Shown piece by piece: positions 25,516-35,170 of a DNA stretch of 64,000 nucleotides. The stretch comes from Ralstonia sp. UBA689. Its GTDB lineage: Bacteria > Pseudomonadota > Gammaproteobacteria > Burkholderiales > Burkholderiaceae. The notes below the pieces were generated by a model. That model was not told the origin of the DNA, did not search any database, and was given only the letters and a program-made list of their open reading frames with translations. Each line of letters starts with the position of its first letter. Positions within the stretch are counted from its first letter, which is position 1. The DNA lies in contig NZ_DBMV01000044.1 in the NCBI RefSeq assembly GCF_002298975.1, forward strand, positions 1 to 64,000. The letters run 5' to 3'. Both the position numbers and the translations under genes were made by a program.

Positions 25516-28500
25516 TTATTTAACAGGTGTAATCAAGAATTTGAAATTCTTGACGCCAGCATCGCTAAACACCTTGCTGTAGTAGGCGGCCAAATCTGGA
25601 CTGTTTGTGTGATAAACCACCCCACCCTCAAAGCCCGCTGCATATTTTTGCGCTTGCGCAACCATATTTTCCTGCTCCGCAACGGCCCATGGTGCTCTCC
25701 CATATTCGCTGTTCGGGTTACGTAGTGACGTAGACCAATCATCGACATATTTTGCTTCAACTGCAGTGACCTTCCCATTGACGGTCGTAACGTCATCGGC
25801 GACACCGTTAACCCGCTGCCCGTTGACTATAGCCGTGTACTCACGATCTGCGAGCGGGGCGTTGTTATACATGTTCTGAACGGCACTTTCATACGTTTGT
25901 GCTTTGTCAACCGCTCGACTACCGTTGACCGAAACGCTGTCTGTGGTCGGGAACTGATTGCCACCGTTTCCGTTGTCGTTTCCGCCATTGCTGTTCGACG
26001 CTATCGCATTGCTTGGCAAGCCTGAGCTCGGCGTTACGACCGGCGTCACTACCATGCCGCACGCACCTGGGCCTGCTGGGCAAGGGACCGCTGTTACAAC
26101 CGCTCCTGCGGTAGGCGGCAAATTGTTGTTCCCAGGCTGCTGATTGCTCGGATCTCCTGCTTGGGCATCCCGTCCATTGCGGCTTCCTGTGGATAAGAAA
26201 GTTCTTACCCCTTTCACAAGGTCACGCGCACCTTGAAGCACAGATCCCGCAAAATCCACCGGAGACAAGATAATCCTCTTGCCAGCCGTCGCGTTGTTGA
26301 CCGACTCGTTCTGCGCCCCATTGACTGCCGACAACGCATTCGTGCCCAGGGCACTCGCCAGTCCGCCACCCGCTAGCATCGCAATCGCCGTGATTGCCGC
26401 GTTGTAGTTGGTGTTGTCATAGCGGATGGTCTGCGTCACCGTCCCGTTACCGTTGTCGGTCACAGTGGTGGTCTGCGTGCCGTCGTACAGCGCATCGCGC
26501 ACCAGCGGCGCTACCACCGCGCTGGCTGCCGCACCCACCGCTCCGCCCGCGCAACTTCCGCCACTTAGACTTTGAGCGGCACAGCCGACGAGCGCGTGGG
26601 CTGCTATGTTCATCGCAATGGTGCCGGCGTCGGCGTTGGGCATACCGATGCCCGGGATTTCTGCCCCAATCGCGTTGGCACCCAGTGCCGCCGCGTCGCT
26701 TACCAAACCATTCGCGAAGGCCCGCCCGAAACTGCCGCCATAGGCGACGGTGTTCACCCCAGCACTGATAGCCGAGCGCACCACACTGGCCTCCGCAAAA
26801 CGGACGAAGCTCGACTGCGCCGCAGACCAGTCCCCTACGCTGATGTTGTTACCAATCGTGGAGACACCGGCACCCTCTAGATTCAGCGCCGACAACGCGC
26901 CTTCCGTGAGCCCAGCAGTCACAGCAGAGATCGCACCTGCCTCAAGTGCGCTCCCCCAATCCACGTGGCCTGTGGTCAGAGCCTGGCTGGCAACGCTGGA
27001 CAGCATGCCGGCGAGCATCATGCCCATGAGCCCTGCACCTGCGCCCGCCGTTACGATCGAGACCGCTACGGCTACGATTGCACCCACCCACGTGGGGAAC
27101 GGTCCCTGCTCCTTGATGAAGTCCTGGTGGATGTCGTCCTTGGCCGTGCCACTGGTGTAGCCCAAGCCAAGGTTGGACTTCATTTGCGCAATCAGCGCAT
27201 CGGTAGCCGCCTGATTGGTCGTGCCATCCGCGTTGCGTACGATGAAGGCATCGTTGATCGCGTTGATCGCGTTGGCCTGCACGTTCAGGTTCACCGCGGA
27301 CATGAAGCCGCCCGGCTGCACCTGCGTGCCCGTCTCCTGCAACCAACCGCCATCGACCTTGTAAGCCGACGTGCCGATGTCAACCACGTTCGGCGCGGCG
27401 TCGATGCTGCCCGCCTTCACGTTGAGCGTGTCACCGGCCATCACATCGCCAGAGTTCCGCAGCGTGCCGTCAACGTTCAGGTTGACGTTTTGCCCGGCGA
27501 TGACGCCGCCTGCGGGCTGTGTGATGCTGTCCGCATAGCCTTGCGGCAAGTAAAGCTGCGGCACCAGCGCGCTCACCGTCGGGCACGAGGTGCTTGCCAC
27601 CGTGTTGCAGTTCGGGTCTGGCACCTGCTGCGTCACGTACCAAAGCATCGGCTTGTCCAATTCGGCAATCTGCTGTTGCGTTAGCGCTTGGCCGAGTTGG
27701 ATGTTGTGCGCCTTCGCGTAGTCAGCTGCGTCCTTGTACAGAATCAGCTTCTCTTGGTCCGTCACCGACAACTGATTCTGGTTGTCGTAGGTAAGGCCGC
27801 TGATGAAGCTGTTCTGCCCCGTCTGCTGCAAGGCCGCCTGTTGCAGCTTCTGATCTTCGGTGAACGGATCAAAGTAGAACGGCGTGCTCCCCGGTTGCAG
27901 ATTGGCCGGCAGTTGCGAGAGCAGCGTATTCGGCGTGACGCCTGCCAGCACCGAGGTGGCAGCAGTTCCGTTCACATATGTCGCACCGTTGACGCTCGAA
28001 GTGGGCGTCGTGAGCGTGCTGCCTGCCACCGGCGCATTGAAGTGCCATTTGACCTGCGTACTACCCGGCGCGCTCGGCGTCGTTACGATGGCTGGCTGGA
28101 AGCTCCAAACGGGCGCTTGCACTGGCGCAACGTTCGCCTGCGGTGCGCCACCAGAAGCACCGGAAGTCGATGGGGTCGATCCGCCCGACTGCGCTGTCGG
28201 CCCACTACCAGTCGTGTTCGCTGTCGGCAGTGCACCAGTGGGTCCAGACGGCGGCGCCAGCGAGATGACTTGCTGACCTGCCACCGTCGGCGGCGTCGGC
28301 TGGTTCGGGTTCGTGATGCCGTTGGTCAGCGCAGCACCGGTCACATCGACCGTGTTGCCCAGCAGATTGCCGGTGTTCAACACCTGCCCACCGGAGGTCA
28401 CCGACAGCGCATTGCCGGCTTGGATGCCCGACGGCAGGTTGCCCAAAACAGCCACGCCATTCGTGTAGTGGCGCACGTCCGAACCGAACCACCCAGTCTC

Positions 28501-31500
28501 CTCAACCCACACGCCGTGCCAGTTCGCATTGAGCGCGATGCTGCTGTTGTCGATGCCGCCAGCCATGCTGACCGTAACATTGCGGCCACCGGTAATGAGC
28601 GCCCCATTGTTGGAGAGCGTCGTGCCCGACAGGTTGACATCGCGTGCGGCAGAGATGACGCCCGCAGGTCCTGCCTGGGTCATCTCGTCCGACGTACACT
28701 GGCTTTCCTTGTAGGTGCCGGCACCCGGGTTGCAGCCACCGGCATAGCTCGGATTTTGGTTGCCGTAGCTCTTGTGCAGCGTCACTGGCGCCATGGTCGT
28801 GTTGACCGCGGTCGGCGCGCTGATGGTGATGTCGCCCGCTGTCGACTGGATCGCACCGGACTTGTTCGTCAGCCCAGTGGTCGCCGTCAGCGTCACGTTG
28901 CCAACGGCGGCGAGCGTGCCGTTGTTGTTCTGGATGTTCGCGGCATTGACGGTCAGCGTATCGCCGGCTGCGACCGTGTTGGGCGTCTGCTGCCAGGCCA
29001 GGGTATCCACGTGGGCACCGCCTTCCTTACAGGTGGCTGCCCCGGGCAGACAGCCTGGCGTGGTGGTGACCTGACTGGTATAGCCACCTTGGTTCGTAAA
29101 CGTGCCCGGCGTGGTGATCGTGACCTTCTGCGCGGCAGCCAGATCGCCTGCGTTGACCAGATCGCCTGTGCCCGTCAGCGACAGATTGCCGCCGCTCAGA
29201 ATCTGCCCGGCCTTGCCGAGCGTCTGCGTGACGGACGACTGGCTCGGTGCCGTGGTGGTGGCGCCCGATGCATCCTGGGCCAGCACCACCGGCGAGGCGG
29301 TCGGGATAGGCGCACCGCAAGTGTCACACGGCCCCGGCGCCGCCATCGGCTCGCCATACTGCAACTGGTAACTGGACGGGTAGCCAGCAATGTTGCTCTG
29401 CCCGATTTTCTGGAGCTGGGCGATGAAGGTCGCGTAGTCGTTCGCGTTGACCGTATCGGTGACGCTGTTGACGAGTGCTGCCGAGCGGCCGTTGTCCAGT
29501 GTCCCGACCTTGAGCGTCACGTCACCCGCCGCCTGGAGCAGCCCGCCCTTGTTGGAGAGGCTGCCAGCCGTGATGTCCATCGCGCGGCCAGCCACGATCT
29601 GACCAGCGGTGCCATCGGCCTGGCGAATGATGGTGCGGTCAACCGTCGGCAGCCCCAGGGTCTGGGTCGCCACATAACCCGTCGTCCAGTCGCCCGTGCC
29701 GTTGCCTTGCATGGAGACCGGCAGCACATGCCACATGCCGACGTAGCTGAGCGAAGCGCCGTTGTCCCCGCCACCTGAGTAGATACCGACAGCCCCAATG
29801 GCGATCTGCAGTGCCGCGCCATCGGGCGTACGCGCCAGGTCACCGATAGTGAGATTCGTGGTCGCGCCCGGCGCGACGGGGCTGGAGCAACTGTCGCAGT
29901 TGCTCATACTCACCCACGGCGCATAAGTACCAATGATGGTGGAGTTCAGCAGCGAGTCATTGACGATCTTGCTGAAGCTGCTACCGGCATCGACCGGTGC
30001 GCCACGATCGTTGATGACGTTCTGGGCGGCGATATGGATATTGCCGTTGGCGCCAATCGTGCTGGCGGTGTTGTTCAGCGTGCCGGAGAGGTCGAATTTG
30101 ATGTCGCCGTTGGCTTGTGTCTTGCCACCCCGGTTGTCGTAATCGGAACCGGTGACGGCAATGTTGCCCAGCGCCTCAGCGGTGCCGCTATTCTGGATGT
30201 TGCCCGCGAGCGCCAGATTGCCGTCCGCGTGAATGGTGCCTGAGTTGGTGAGATTGCCCGCCGACAACGAGACGTTCGAGCCGCCTACGATCTGGCCGCT
30301 ATTGGCCAGCGTGCCGGCGGTGGACAGCGACAAATCGCCCGCCTTCTGGATCGTGCCGCTGTTGGTGATGCCCTGCGCGGCGTTGATCGCCACGTTGGAA
30401 CCCTGTACGTTCCAGGTCTGCGTGTTGTTGATCGACTGGACCGCCAGGGTCAGGATGTTGTTGGCGTTGAGCGTCCCGGTGCCGGCAGCGGACGGATCGA
30501 AGGCCTGATTGGGCGTGTTAAGCGTCAGGTCGTTGCCAGCCAGCAGTTGGCCTCCGGCATTGTTGAAGCTGCCGGCGCCGCCATTGACGCTGAAAGTCAT
30601 GTCACCCGTGGTGGGCGACTTGCCGGTCAGGTCGCCCGCGAAGAACGTGCCGCCCTGGTTGCTCTTGAGGGTGGCTGTCGTGACGTTCAGCGTCTGCGCG
30701 CCGACCACGAGCCCCTTCGCGTTGTCGATGCTGTTGGCCGCGTTCAGGTTGACGGTCTGGCCGCCCACCGTGCCCCGGTTCACCACATCGGTCGCGTTGA
30801 CCGTAAGCTGGTTGGCGGCGAGTGTGCCTGTGTTGGAAAGCGTCCCAGCAGTGACGGTCGCCTGCTGCGTGGCGAGCGTCGAGCCCTGGTTGGCAATCGT
30901 GGCGCCGGCCAGCTTCAGGTTGGTGGCGTTGCTGTTGCCGGTCAGCGTCAAGCTGTTGGTGGCCATCGCATCCAGCGTGCCCTGCACAACATTGGCTTGG
31001 GTTGCTGGTGAGCCAAGCGTGATGTCGGTGCCGCCCAGTGTTGCGTTGCCGCCCACGTAGTTCAGTTGCCCGACGGCGAGCGTCTGGCCGGCGCTGGCTT
31101 GCAGATCACCGCCAGTCTGAACTTGACCGGTTAGGGTCGTGTTCTGGCCGCTGGTGATCGTCGTCTTGCCCAGGCTCGCCAAATTGCCGGAGACCGTGGT
31201 GCTGCCGTTTTGCGACGCGAGAGTCGCGCCCTTACCGGCGTAGACGGCGCCGCCCACGGTCAGGTTCTGCGCCGCGCTGGCGTTGACGTTACCGTTGTAG
31301 GCCAGAACCGAGCCCGTACCGCTTAGTTGCCCGGTGTGCGCGTTCAGGCTGACGTTGCCGCCTGTGCTGGCCGCCGTCCCGTTGACACTCAAATTGCGTC
31401 CGGCCGTGGTGGTCAGATCACCGCCTGCGATCGCGCCACCGTCCAAGGTGGCATCGCGCGTAGCGGAAATCGACACGCTGCCCGGTGCGCTAACCGTACC

Positions 31501-34233
31501 GCCCAGATGCACGTCACCCAGGGTTCCCGTGCCGTTGGCCGTCAGATTGACCTGGCTGCCCTTCACTTGACCGCCCAGGTCGATGCTACCGGCCGTTACG
31601 CTGGTCGTCTGTGCAGCGCTCAGGTTGCCTGCGCCGGTGACGGTTTGTGTGGCATTGAGCGTCGCATTGCCGCCTGCGGCAATATCGCCTGCCACAGCGA
31701 CGGATTGACCGGCAGTGACGGTGGTATTGCCGGTGCTCGACAGCGCGCCATTGACGCCAACCGTATTGCCTGCTTGCAAATTGGCATCGGCGCCGCTACC
31801 AACCTGACCGCCAACGGTGAGGTTCTGCCCCGCGTTGAGCGTCAGCGTGCCGTTGCTGCCGATCTGGCCAGCCGTGGTGAGATTGTTGCCAGCATTGACG
31901 GTTGCCGTACCCGCTGCGCTGACCAAGCCACCCAGATTCGTATCGGTGCCCGAGGTAACGTTCAGGTTGCCCGGGGTGATGACCGCACCATTGGTTGTCA
32001 CAGCGCCCGTGCGGCCCGTCAGGCTGACGTTGCCCGTGGTGCTGCCGACCGTGCCGCCAACGGTGAGATTTCGCTGCGTGGCGAGGTTCAGGTCGCTATC
32101 GGAAACCACACTGCCGGTAACGGTAGTATCACGCGCGGCAGAAAGCGTAATCGTGCCCGGTGCGCTGACGTTGCCGCCCAGGGCGATGTCACCGATGCCG
32201 TCATGGCCTGCGGCTTGCATCGTGATCTGGTTTGCGGTGACATCGCCGTTGATACCGATACTGCCGCCCGCCTGGATACCGATGGCTTGGGTCGCCGTAA
32301 GACTACCTGCGCCGCTGACGGTGTTGCCTGCGGTGACGTTGAGGGTGCCGCCAGCCTGCGTAGCGCCGCCCAGATTAGCGTTCTGCCCTGCGGTGAGTGC
32401 AATGTTCTTTGCAGCGTTCAAGGTGCCGGCTGTCGTGATGCTACCCGCCACCGCATTGATGGTGGCGTTGCCATCTGCCGTCGTAGTGCCTCCCAGGCTG
32501 ACGTCCCGCCCCGCGCTTGCGTTGAGATTGCCTTGTGTAGTGACCGCACCCGAGGTGGACAACGTACCGTTGGTGGCCCCGAGCGTGAGATCGCCTACGC
32601 TGCCGATGGCGCCGGCCACGGACAGATTGCGACCCGAGTTGACCGACGTGGTACTGCCGCCGGTCAGTTGACCGGCGATCGCAGTGTCGCGGGCGGCCGA
32701 GAGCGCAACGGCGCCAGGAGCGGAAACGTTGCCGCCCAGCGTTAGGTCGCCGGTACCATCCTGACCTTGGGCAGTGACGGCAATGGTCGAGGCGTTCAGA
32801 TTGCCGGTCAGATTGACGCTGTTGGCTGCCGTAGCCGAAAGCGTCTTGGCGGCGGAGAGATTACCGGCCCCCGTCAGGCTGCTGCCAGCGTTCAAGGTCA
32901 GGTTGTTACCGGCTTGTGCCGGGCCGCCGACGCTCACATCCCCATTCGCAGAAACAGAAACATCTTGTTGGGCTTTAACGGTGCCGGTCGTGGAAACCGC
33001 GCCGGTGGACGTAATGCCGACATTCTGCTGCCCATAGACGTTGCCGACCGTGACGTTGCCGTTGCTGTCGATGTTCACATTCGACGTGTTGGCGGCCATG
33101 TCGCCCACCGCCTTGACCGCCAAGCCCTGTGCCGTGCTGATGAGCTTGATTTGCCCAGCGGTGAGTGCCCCAAAGGCCGTGGCGTCGATAGCGACACCAT
33201 TCTGTGCGGTCGGGCTGTTGGCAGCGTTATTCTGGCCGGTGCTGGTTACTTGCCAATCGGAGCCTGCTCGACCTGTACTCGCTGCGACAGGCGTGACCTG
33301 TTGGTTGCCCGCGATGGCGTTGATCTGCTGCCCAGCGTAAAGCGCAGCGTTCACACCAATCGATTGCCCAATGAGGTTGAGACTCCCGACCGTGCCTTCG
33401 ATACCCGCACCGTTCGTGGTGCCCGCCACTGGATCAATCTGGACACGGCCGCTGTTGACCGTGTAGCCTACGGCGGTCGCTTGATCGAAGCCGACGGAAC
33501 TACCGCTGCTGTTCAAGAATTGCGGCGTGCCGGTGACGAGCGTGACGCTAGGGGTGTTTGTGAAGCCAGCCCCGGCCAGATAGATGCCTGCTGGCGCCGC
33601 GAAGATGATGGAAGCCGGCGCGCCAAACACCTCGACAGTGCCGTTAATGCGGATCGGCGCGGTCCCTGTGACCTGCGTGAGAATAGTCGATGCAGGCCCC
33701 GACGAAGCTAAGTTTGGGTTGCCAGAAACGTTCCCGCCGAGGAACGTTCCGCCTCCCGTCAAACTGTTGTTCATCACCAGACCGATTGCATCGACTGTCA
33801 GCGAGCGCAACTGGTTCAGCGAAATCCCAGCCCCATTCGGCGTGGTGATGTTCATCACAGGCACGCCCCCATTCGTCCCCGTCGTCTGCGTGATGGTGGG
33901 CGTGAAGCGGATGGGCGCTGTCGGATCGGTGATCGGTGCGGCCTCGGCTTGCTGTACGCCCCAACGAACGAGGATGCGGCCCGTGGTGCGCCATGACGCC
34001 ATCAGGTCGGACAACGCATCTGCTGATGAACGAGAGGCAATGGTGGCCGCGCTCTGCCGAGCCGCTTGCCAGGAAATCTGCACCGGCCCAACCCAGGACA
34101 CCACGGCAAGCACCGCCGCCAACGAACGCGCCAAGACCGAACGCCGCATACTGCTATGCCGGCTGGTGAAGTCTTCGGTGTCCTGCTCGACGGGCACGAC
34201 ATCGGAAATCGTTCGGGATGACTTAGCGTCCAT
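25516..34233 (-). CDS. CdiA-like contact-dependent inhibition exoprotein with C-terminal nuclease toxin
   Basis: From the ATG at 34233 this is 2,905 residues. A long N-terminal extension and signal region (about 1-90) leads into a TPS domain in which the usual NPNGI motif reads APAGI. A very long repeat region rich in NTG/NLT beta-helix repeats covers about 250-2300. A DUF637-like hydrophobic pretoxin region follows at roughly 2370-2640. The last 125 or so residues follow a QNMYN sequence, similar to the (Q/E)LYN junction of Burkholderia CdiA. They contain ADDVT and VEAKYVDDW, a PD-(D/E)xK-type nuclease signature. The C-terminus is AT-richer than the rest. A TTG 63 bases upstream (34296) is in frame but lies inside a hairpin. 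Confidence 0.92.
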   Translation of the reverse strand: MDAKSSRTISDVVPVEQDTEDFTSRHSSMRRSVLARSLAAVLAVVSWVGPVQISWQAARQSAATIASRSSADALSDLMASWRTTGRILVRWGVQQAEAAPITDPTAPIRFTPTITQTTGTNGGVPVMNITTPNGAGISLNQLRSLTVDAIGLVMNNSLTGGGTFLGGNVSGNPNLASSGPASTILTQVTGTAPIRINGTVEVFGAPASIIFAAPAGIYLAGAGFTNTPSVTLVTGTPQFLNSSGSSVGFDQATAVGYTVNSGRVQIDPVAGTTNGAGIEGTVGSLNLIGQSIGVNAALYAGQQINAIAGNQQVTPVAASTGRAGSDWQVTSTGQNNAANSPTAQNGVAIDATAFGALTAGQIKLISTAQGLAVKAVGDMAANTSNVNIDSNGNVTVGNVYGQQNVGITSTGAVSTTGTVKAQQDVSVSANGDVSVGGPAQAGNNLTLNAGSSLTGAGNLSAAKTLSATAANSVNLTGNLNASTIAVTAQGQDGTGDLTLGGNVSAPGAVALSAARDTAIAGQLTGGSTTSVNSGRNLSVAGAIGSVGDLTLGATNGTLSTSGAVTTQGNLNASAGRDVSLGGTTTADGNATINAVAGSITTAGTLNAAKNIALTAGQNANLGGATQAGGTLNVTAGNTVSGAGSLTATQAIGIQAGGSIGINGDVTANQITMQAAGHDGIGDIALGGNVSAPGTITLSAARDTTVTGSVVSDSDLNLATQRNLTVGGTVGSTTGNVSLTGRTGAVTTNGAVITPGNLNVTSGTDTNLGGLVSAAGTATVNAGNNLTTAGQIGSNGTLTLNAGQNLTVGGQVGSGADANLQAGNTVGVNGALSSTGNTTVTAGQSVAVAGDIAAGGNATLNATQTVTGAGNLSAAQTTSVTAGSIDLGGQVKGSQVNLTANGTGTLGDVHLGGTVSAPGSVSISATRDATLDGGAIAGGDLTTTAGRNLSVNGTAASTGGNVSLNAHTGQLSGTGSVLAYNGNVNASAAQNLTVGGAVYAGKGATLASQNGSTTVSGNLASLGKTTITSGQNTTLTGQVQTGGDLQASAGQTLAVGQLNYVGGNATLGGTDITLGSPATQANVVQGTLDAMATNSLTLTGNSNATNLKLAGATIANQGSTLATQQATVTAGTLSNTGTLAANQLTVNATDVVNRGTVGGQTVNLNAANSIDNAKGLVVGAQTLNVTTATLKSNQGGTFFAGDLTGKSPTTGDMTFSVNGGAGSFNNAGGQLLAGNDLTLNTPNQAFDPSAAGTGTLNANNILTLAVQSINNTQTWNVQGSNVAINAAQGITNSGTIQKAGDLSLSTAGTLANSGQIVGGSNVSLSAGNLTNSGTIHADGNLALAGNIQNSGTAEALGNIAVTGSDYDNRGGKTQANGDIKFDLSGTLNNTASTIGANGNIHIAAQNVINDRGAPVDAGSSFSKIVNDSLLNSTIIGTYAPWVSMSNCDSCSSPVAPGATTNLTIGDLARTPDGAALQIAIGAVGIYSGGGDNGASLSYVGMWHVLPVSMQGNGTGDWTTGYVATQTLGLPTVDRTIIRQADGTAGQIVAGRAMDITAGSLSNKGGLLQAAGDVTLKVGTLDNGRSAALVNSVTDTVNANDYATFIAQLQKIGQSNIAGYPSSYQLQYGEPMAAPGPCDTCGAPIPTASPVVLAQDASGATTTAPSQSSVTQTLGKAGQILSGGNLSLTGTGDLVNAGDLAAAQKVTITTPGTFTNQGGYTSQVTTTPGCLPGAATCKEGGAHVDTLAWQQTPNTVAAGDTLTVNAANIQNNNGTLAAVGNVTLTATTGLTNKSGAIQSTAGDITISAPTAVNTTMAPVTLHKSYGNQNPSYAGGCNPGAGTYKESQCTSDEMTQAGPAGVISAARDVNLSGTTLSNNGALITGGRNVTVSMAGGIDNSSIALNANWHGVWVEETGWFGSDVRHYTNGVAVLGNLPSGIQAGNALSVTSGGQVLNTGNLLGNTVDVTGAALTNGITNPNQPTPPTVAGQQVISLAPPSGPTGALPTANTTGSGPTAQSGGSTPSTSGASGGAPQANVAPVQAPVWSFQPAIVTTPSAPGSTQVKWHFNAPVAGSTLTTPTSSVNGATYVNGTAATSVLAGVTPNTLLSQLPANLQPGSTPFYFDPFTEDQKLQQAALQQTGQNSFISGLTYDNQNQLSVTDQEKLILYKDAADYAKAHNIQLGQALTQQQIAELDKPMLWYVTQQVPDPNCNTVASTSCPTVSALVPQLYLPQGYADSITQPAGGVIAGQNVNLNVDGTLRNSGDVMAGDTLNVKAGSIDAAPNVVDIGTSAYKVDGGWLQETGTQVQPGGFMSAVNLNVQANAINAINDAFIVRNADGTTNQAATDALIAQMKSNLGLGYTSGTAKDDIHQDFIKEQGPFPTWVGAIVAVAVSIVTAGAGAGLMGMMLAGMLSSVASQALTTGHVDWGSALEAGAISAVTAGLTEGALSALNLEGAGVSTIGNNISVGDWSAAQSSFVRFAEASVVRSAISAGVNTVAYGGSFGRAFANGLVSDAAALGANAIGAEIPGIGMPNADAGTIAMNIAAHALVGCAAQSLSGGSCAGGAVGAAASAVVAPLVRDALYDGTQTTTVTDNGNGTVTQTIRYDNTNYNAAITAIAMLAGGGLASALGTNALSAVNGAQNESVNNATAGKRIILSPVDFAGSVLQGARDLVKGVRTFLSTGSRNGRDAQAGDPSNQQPGNNNLPPTAGAVVTAVPCPAGPGACGMVVTPVVTPSSGLPSNAIASNSNGGNDNGNGGNQFPTTDSVSVNGSRAVDKAQTYESAVQNMYNNAPLADREYTAIVNGQRVNGVADDVTTVNGKVTAVEAKYVDDWSTSLRNPNSEYGRAPWAVAEQENMVAQAQKYAAGFEGGVVYHTNSPDLAAYYSKVFSDAGVKNFKFLITPVK

Positions 34234-35107
34234 GACGTTCTTGTTGCTTTTGTTGCGCACAGCATTGTGCGTGCCAGGCAAATTCTTGCCTGGCAATGCC
34301 GAAAAAGAGAGATCGGACAGGCGACCGCGCTGTTTAGAAAGCAGCGGGACTATTCGTTCTGGGTCAAGCGATGCGGGGCGTCAGCACACGGCGCCAACAC
34401 ATAGACGACCGGAAGTAATCCCCGGCCGAGATGGCGTGCGCAAAGGCACGAGGGGTTTCGGCTCACTGAAGCTCTCCATTTGCGGAAAAAAGCACTCCCG
34501 TTCCCGTTTGATTGAACGAGCCCCCGGCCGGCGTTGCCCTGTCTGTTGCAGAGCAATCGTCATTTTGTGTGATTTATGCGGCGGGATGATACTGCAAAGC
34601 CGCGCGATTGCGCCCCACCCGATTATCAAAAATCGCCAAATATAAGTGAAACGTTTTCAAATCTGATGTAAGGCATTATTAAATCAAGCGGCCGCATTGG
34701 GCCATGCTGACCATACTTTCTGGCGGTCCTGTTTACGGGCGGCTGCAAGCGGGCGATCGAAACGAATCCCTGGCCGCCCAAGTCGCTGTCAGGAGCATAA
34801 GCTCCAGCCCCAGCATCCGAGGCACCACGAGCGTTCGAAGCTGAATGCCCGCCTCCGGTGGTGCACCGTCCGGACGCCGCAAGCACCACGCGAGGTGAAT
34901 GCGTGGCGTGTCCAGGGACATGCCGATAATGCGCAGATCCGCAGAGAAGCAGGCCTTGAGCGGGCGACCGCTTCAGGATTCCAGATTTTTTGAGTCACAT
35001 ATCACCTCCCTGAGCACGGCAGCAGCCTGCCGCTCCGCCTGCCCAATCCCGGGCGGGCGAATTCCGTCTCCGGAGTTCGGTGATGCCCCCAATATCCCCT
35101 ATCGAGT
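34234..35107. other. Non-coding or decayed DNA between cdiA and the IS21 element
   Basis: This stretch of 874 bases has no frame that I can support. It should contain the cdiA promoter on the minus strand. A perfect 10-base hairpin lies near the cdiA start. Short frames here (for example 34733-34921) have no ribosome site or family resemblance. It looks like debris left by insertion and deletion events at the island end. Confidence 0.5.
34272..34295 (-). promoter_or_regulatory. Perfect hairpin in the cdiA leader
   Basis: Arms tgccaggcaa (34272-34281) and ttgcctggca (34286-34295) are perfectly complementary around a 4-base loop, 38 bases before the cdiA ATG. No T-run follows, so it is more likely an operator or an RNA stem affecting translation than a terminator. 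Confidence 0.5.
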
Positions 35108-35170
35108 TGTTGATTTGCACGGAATCCTGACCCAGGATTTGCATCGAAAACTGACCCACCCCAAAGGCTG

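Noticed and set aside
28000..33800. Long plus-strand frames opposite the CdiA repeat region
   Set aside because: They mirror the GC-rich third positions of the real gene on the other strand and show no own start signals.
34626..34673. A short minus-strand frame beginning MPYIRFENVSLIFGDF that looks like an ABC ATPase N-terminus
   Set aside because: Only 16 residues before a stop, no ribosome site and no continuation in any frame; likely chance or too decayed to call.
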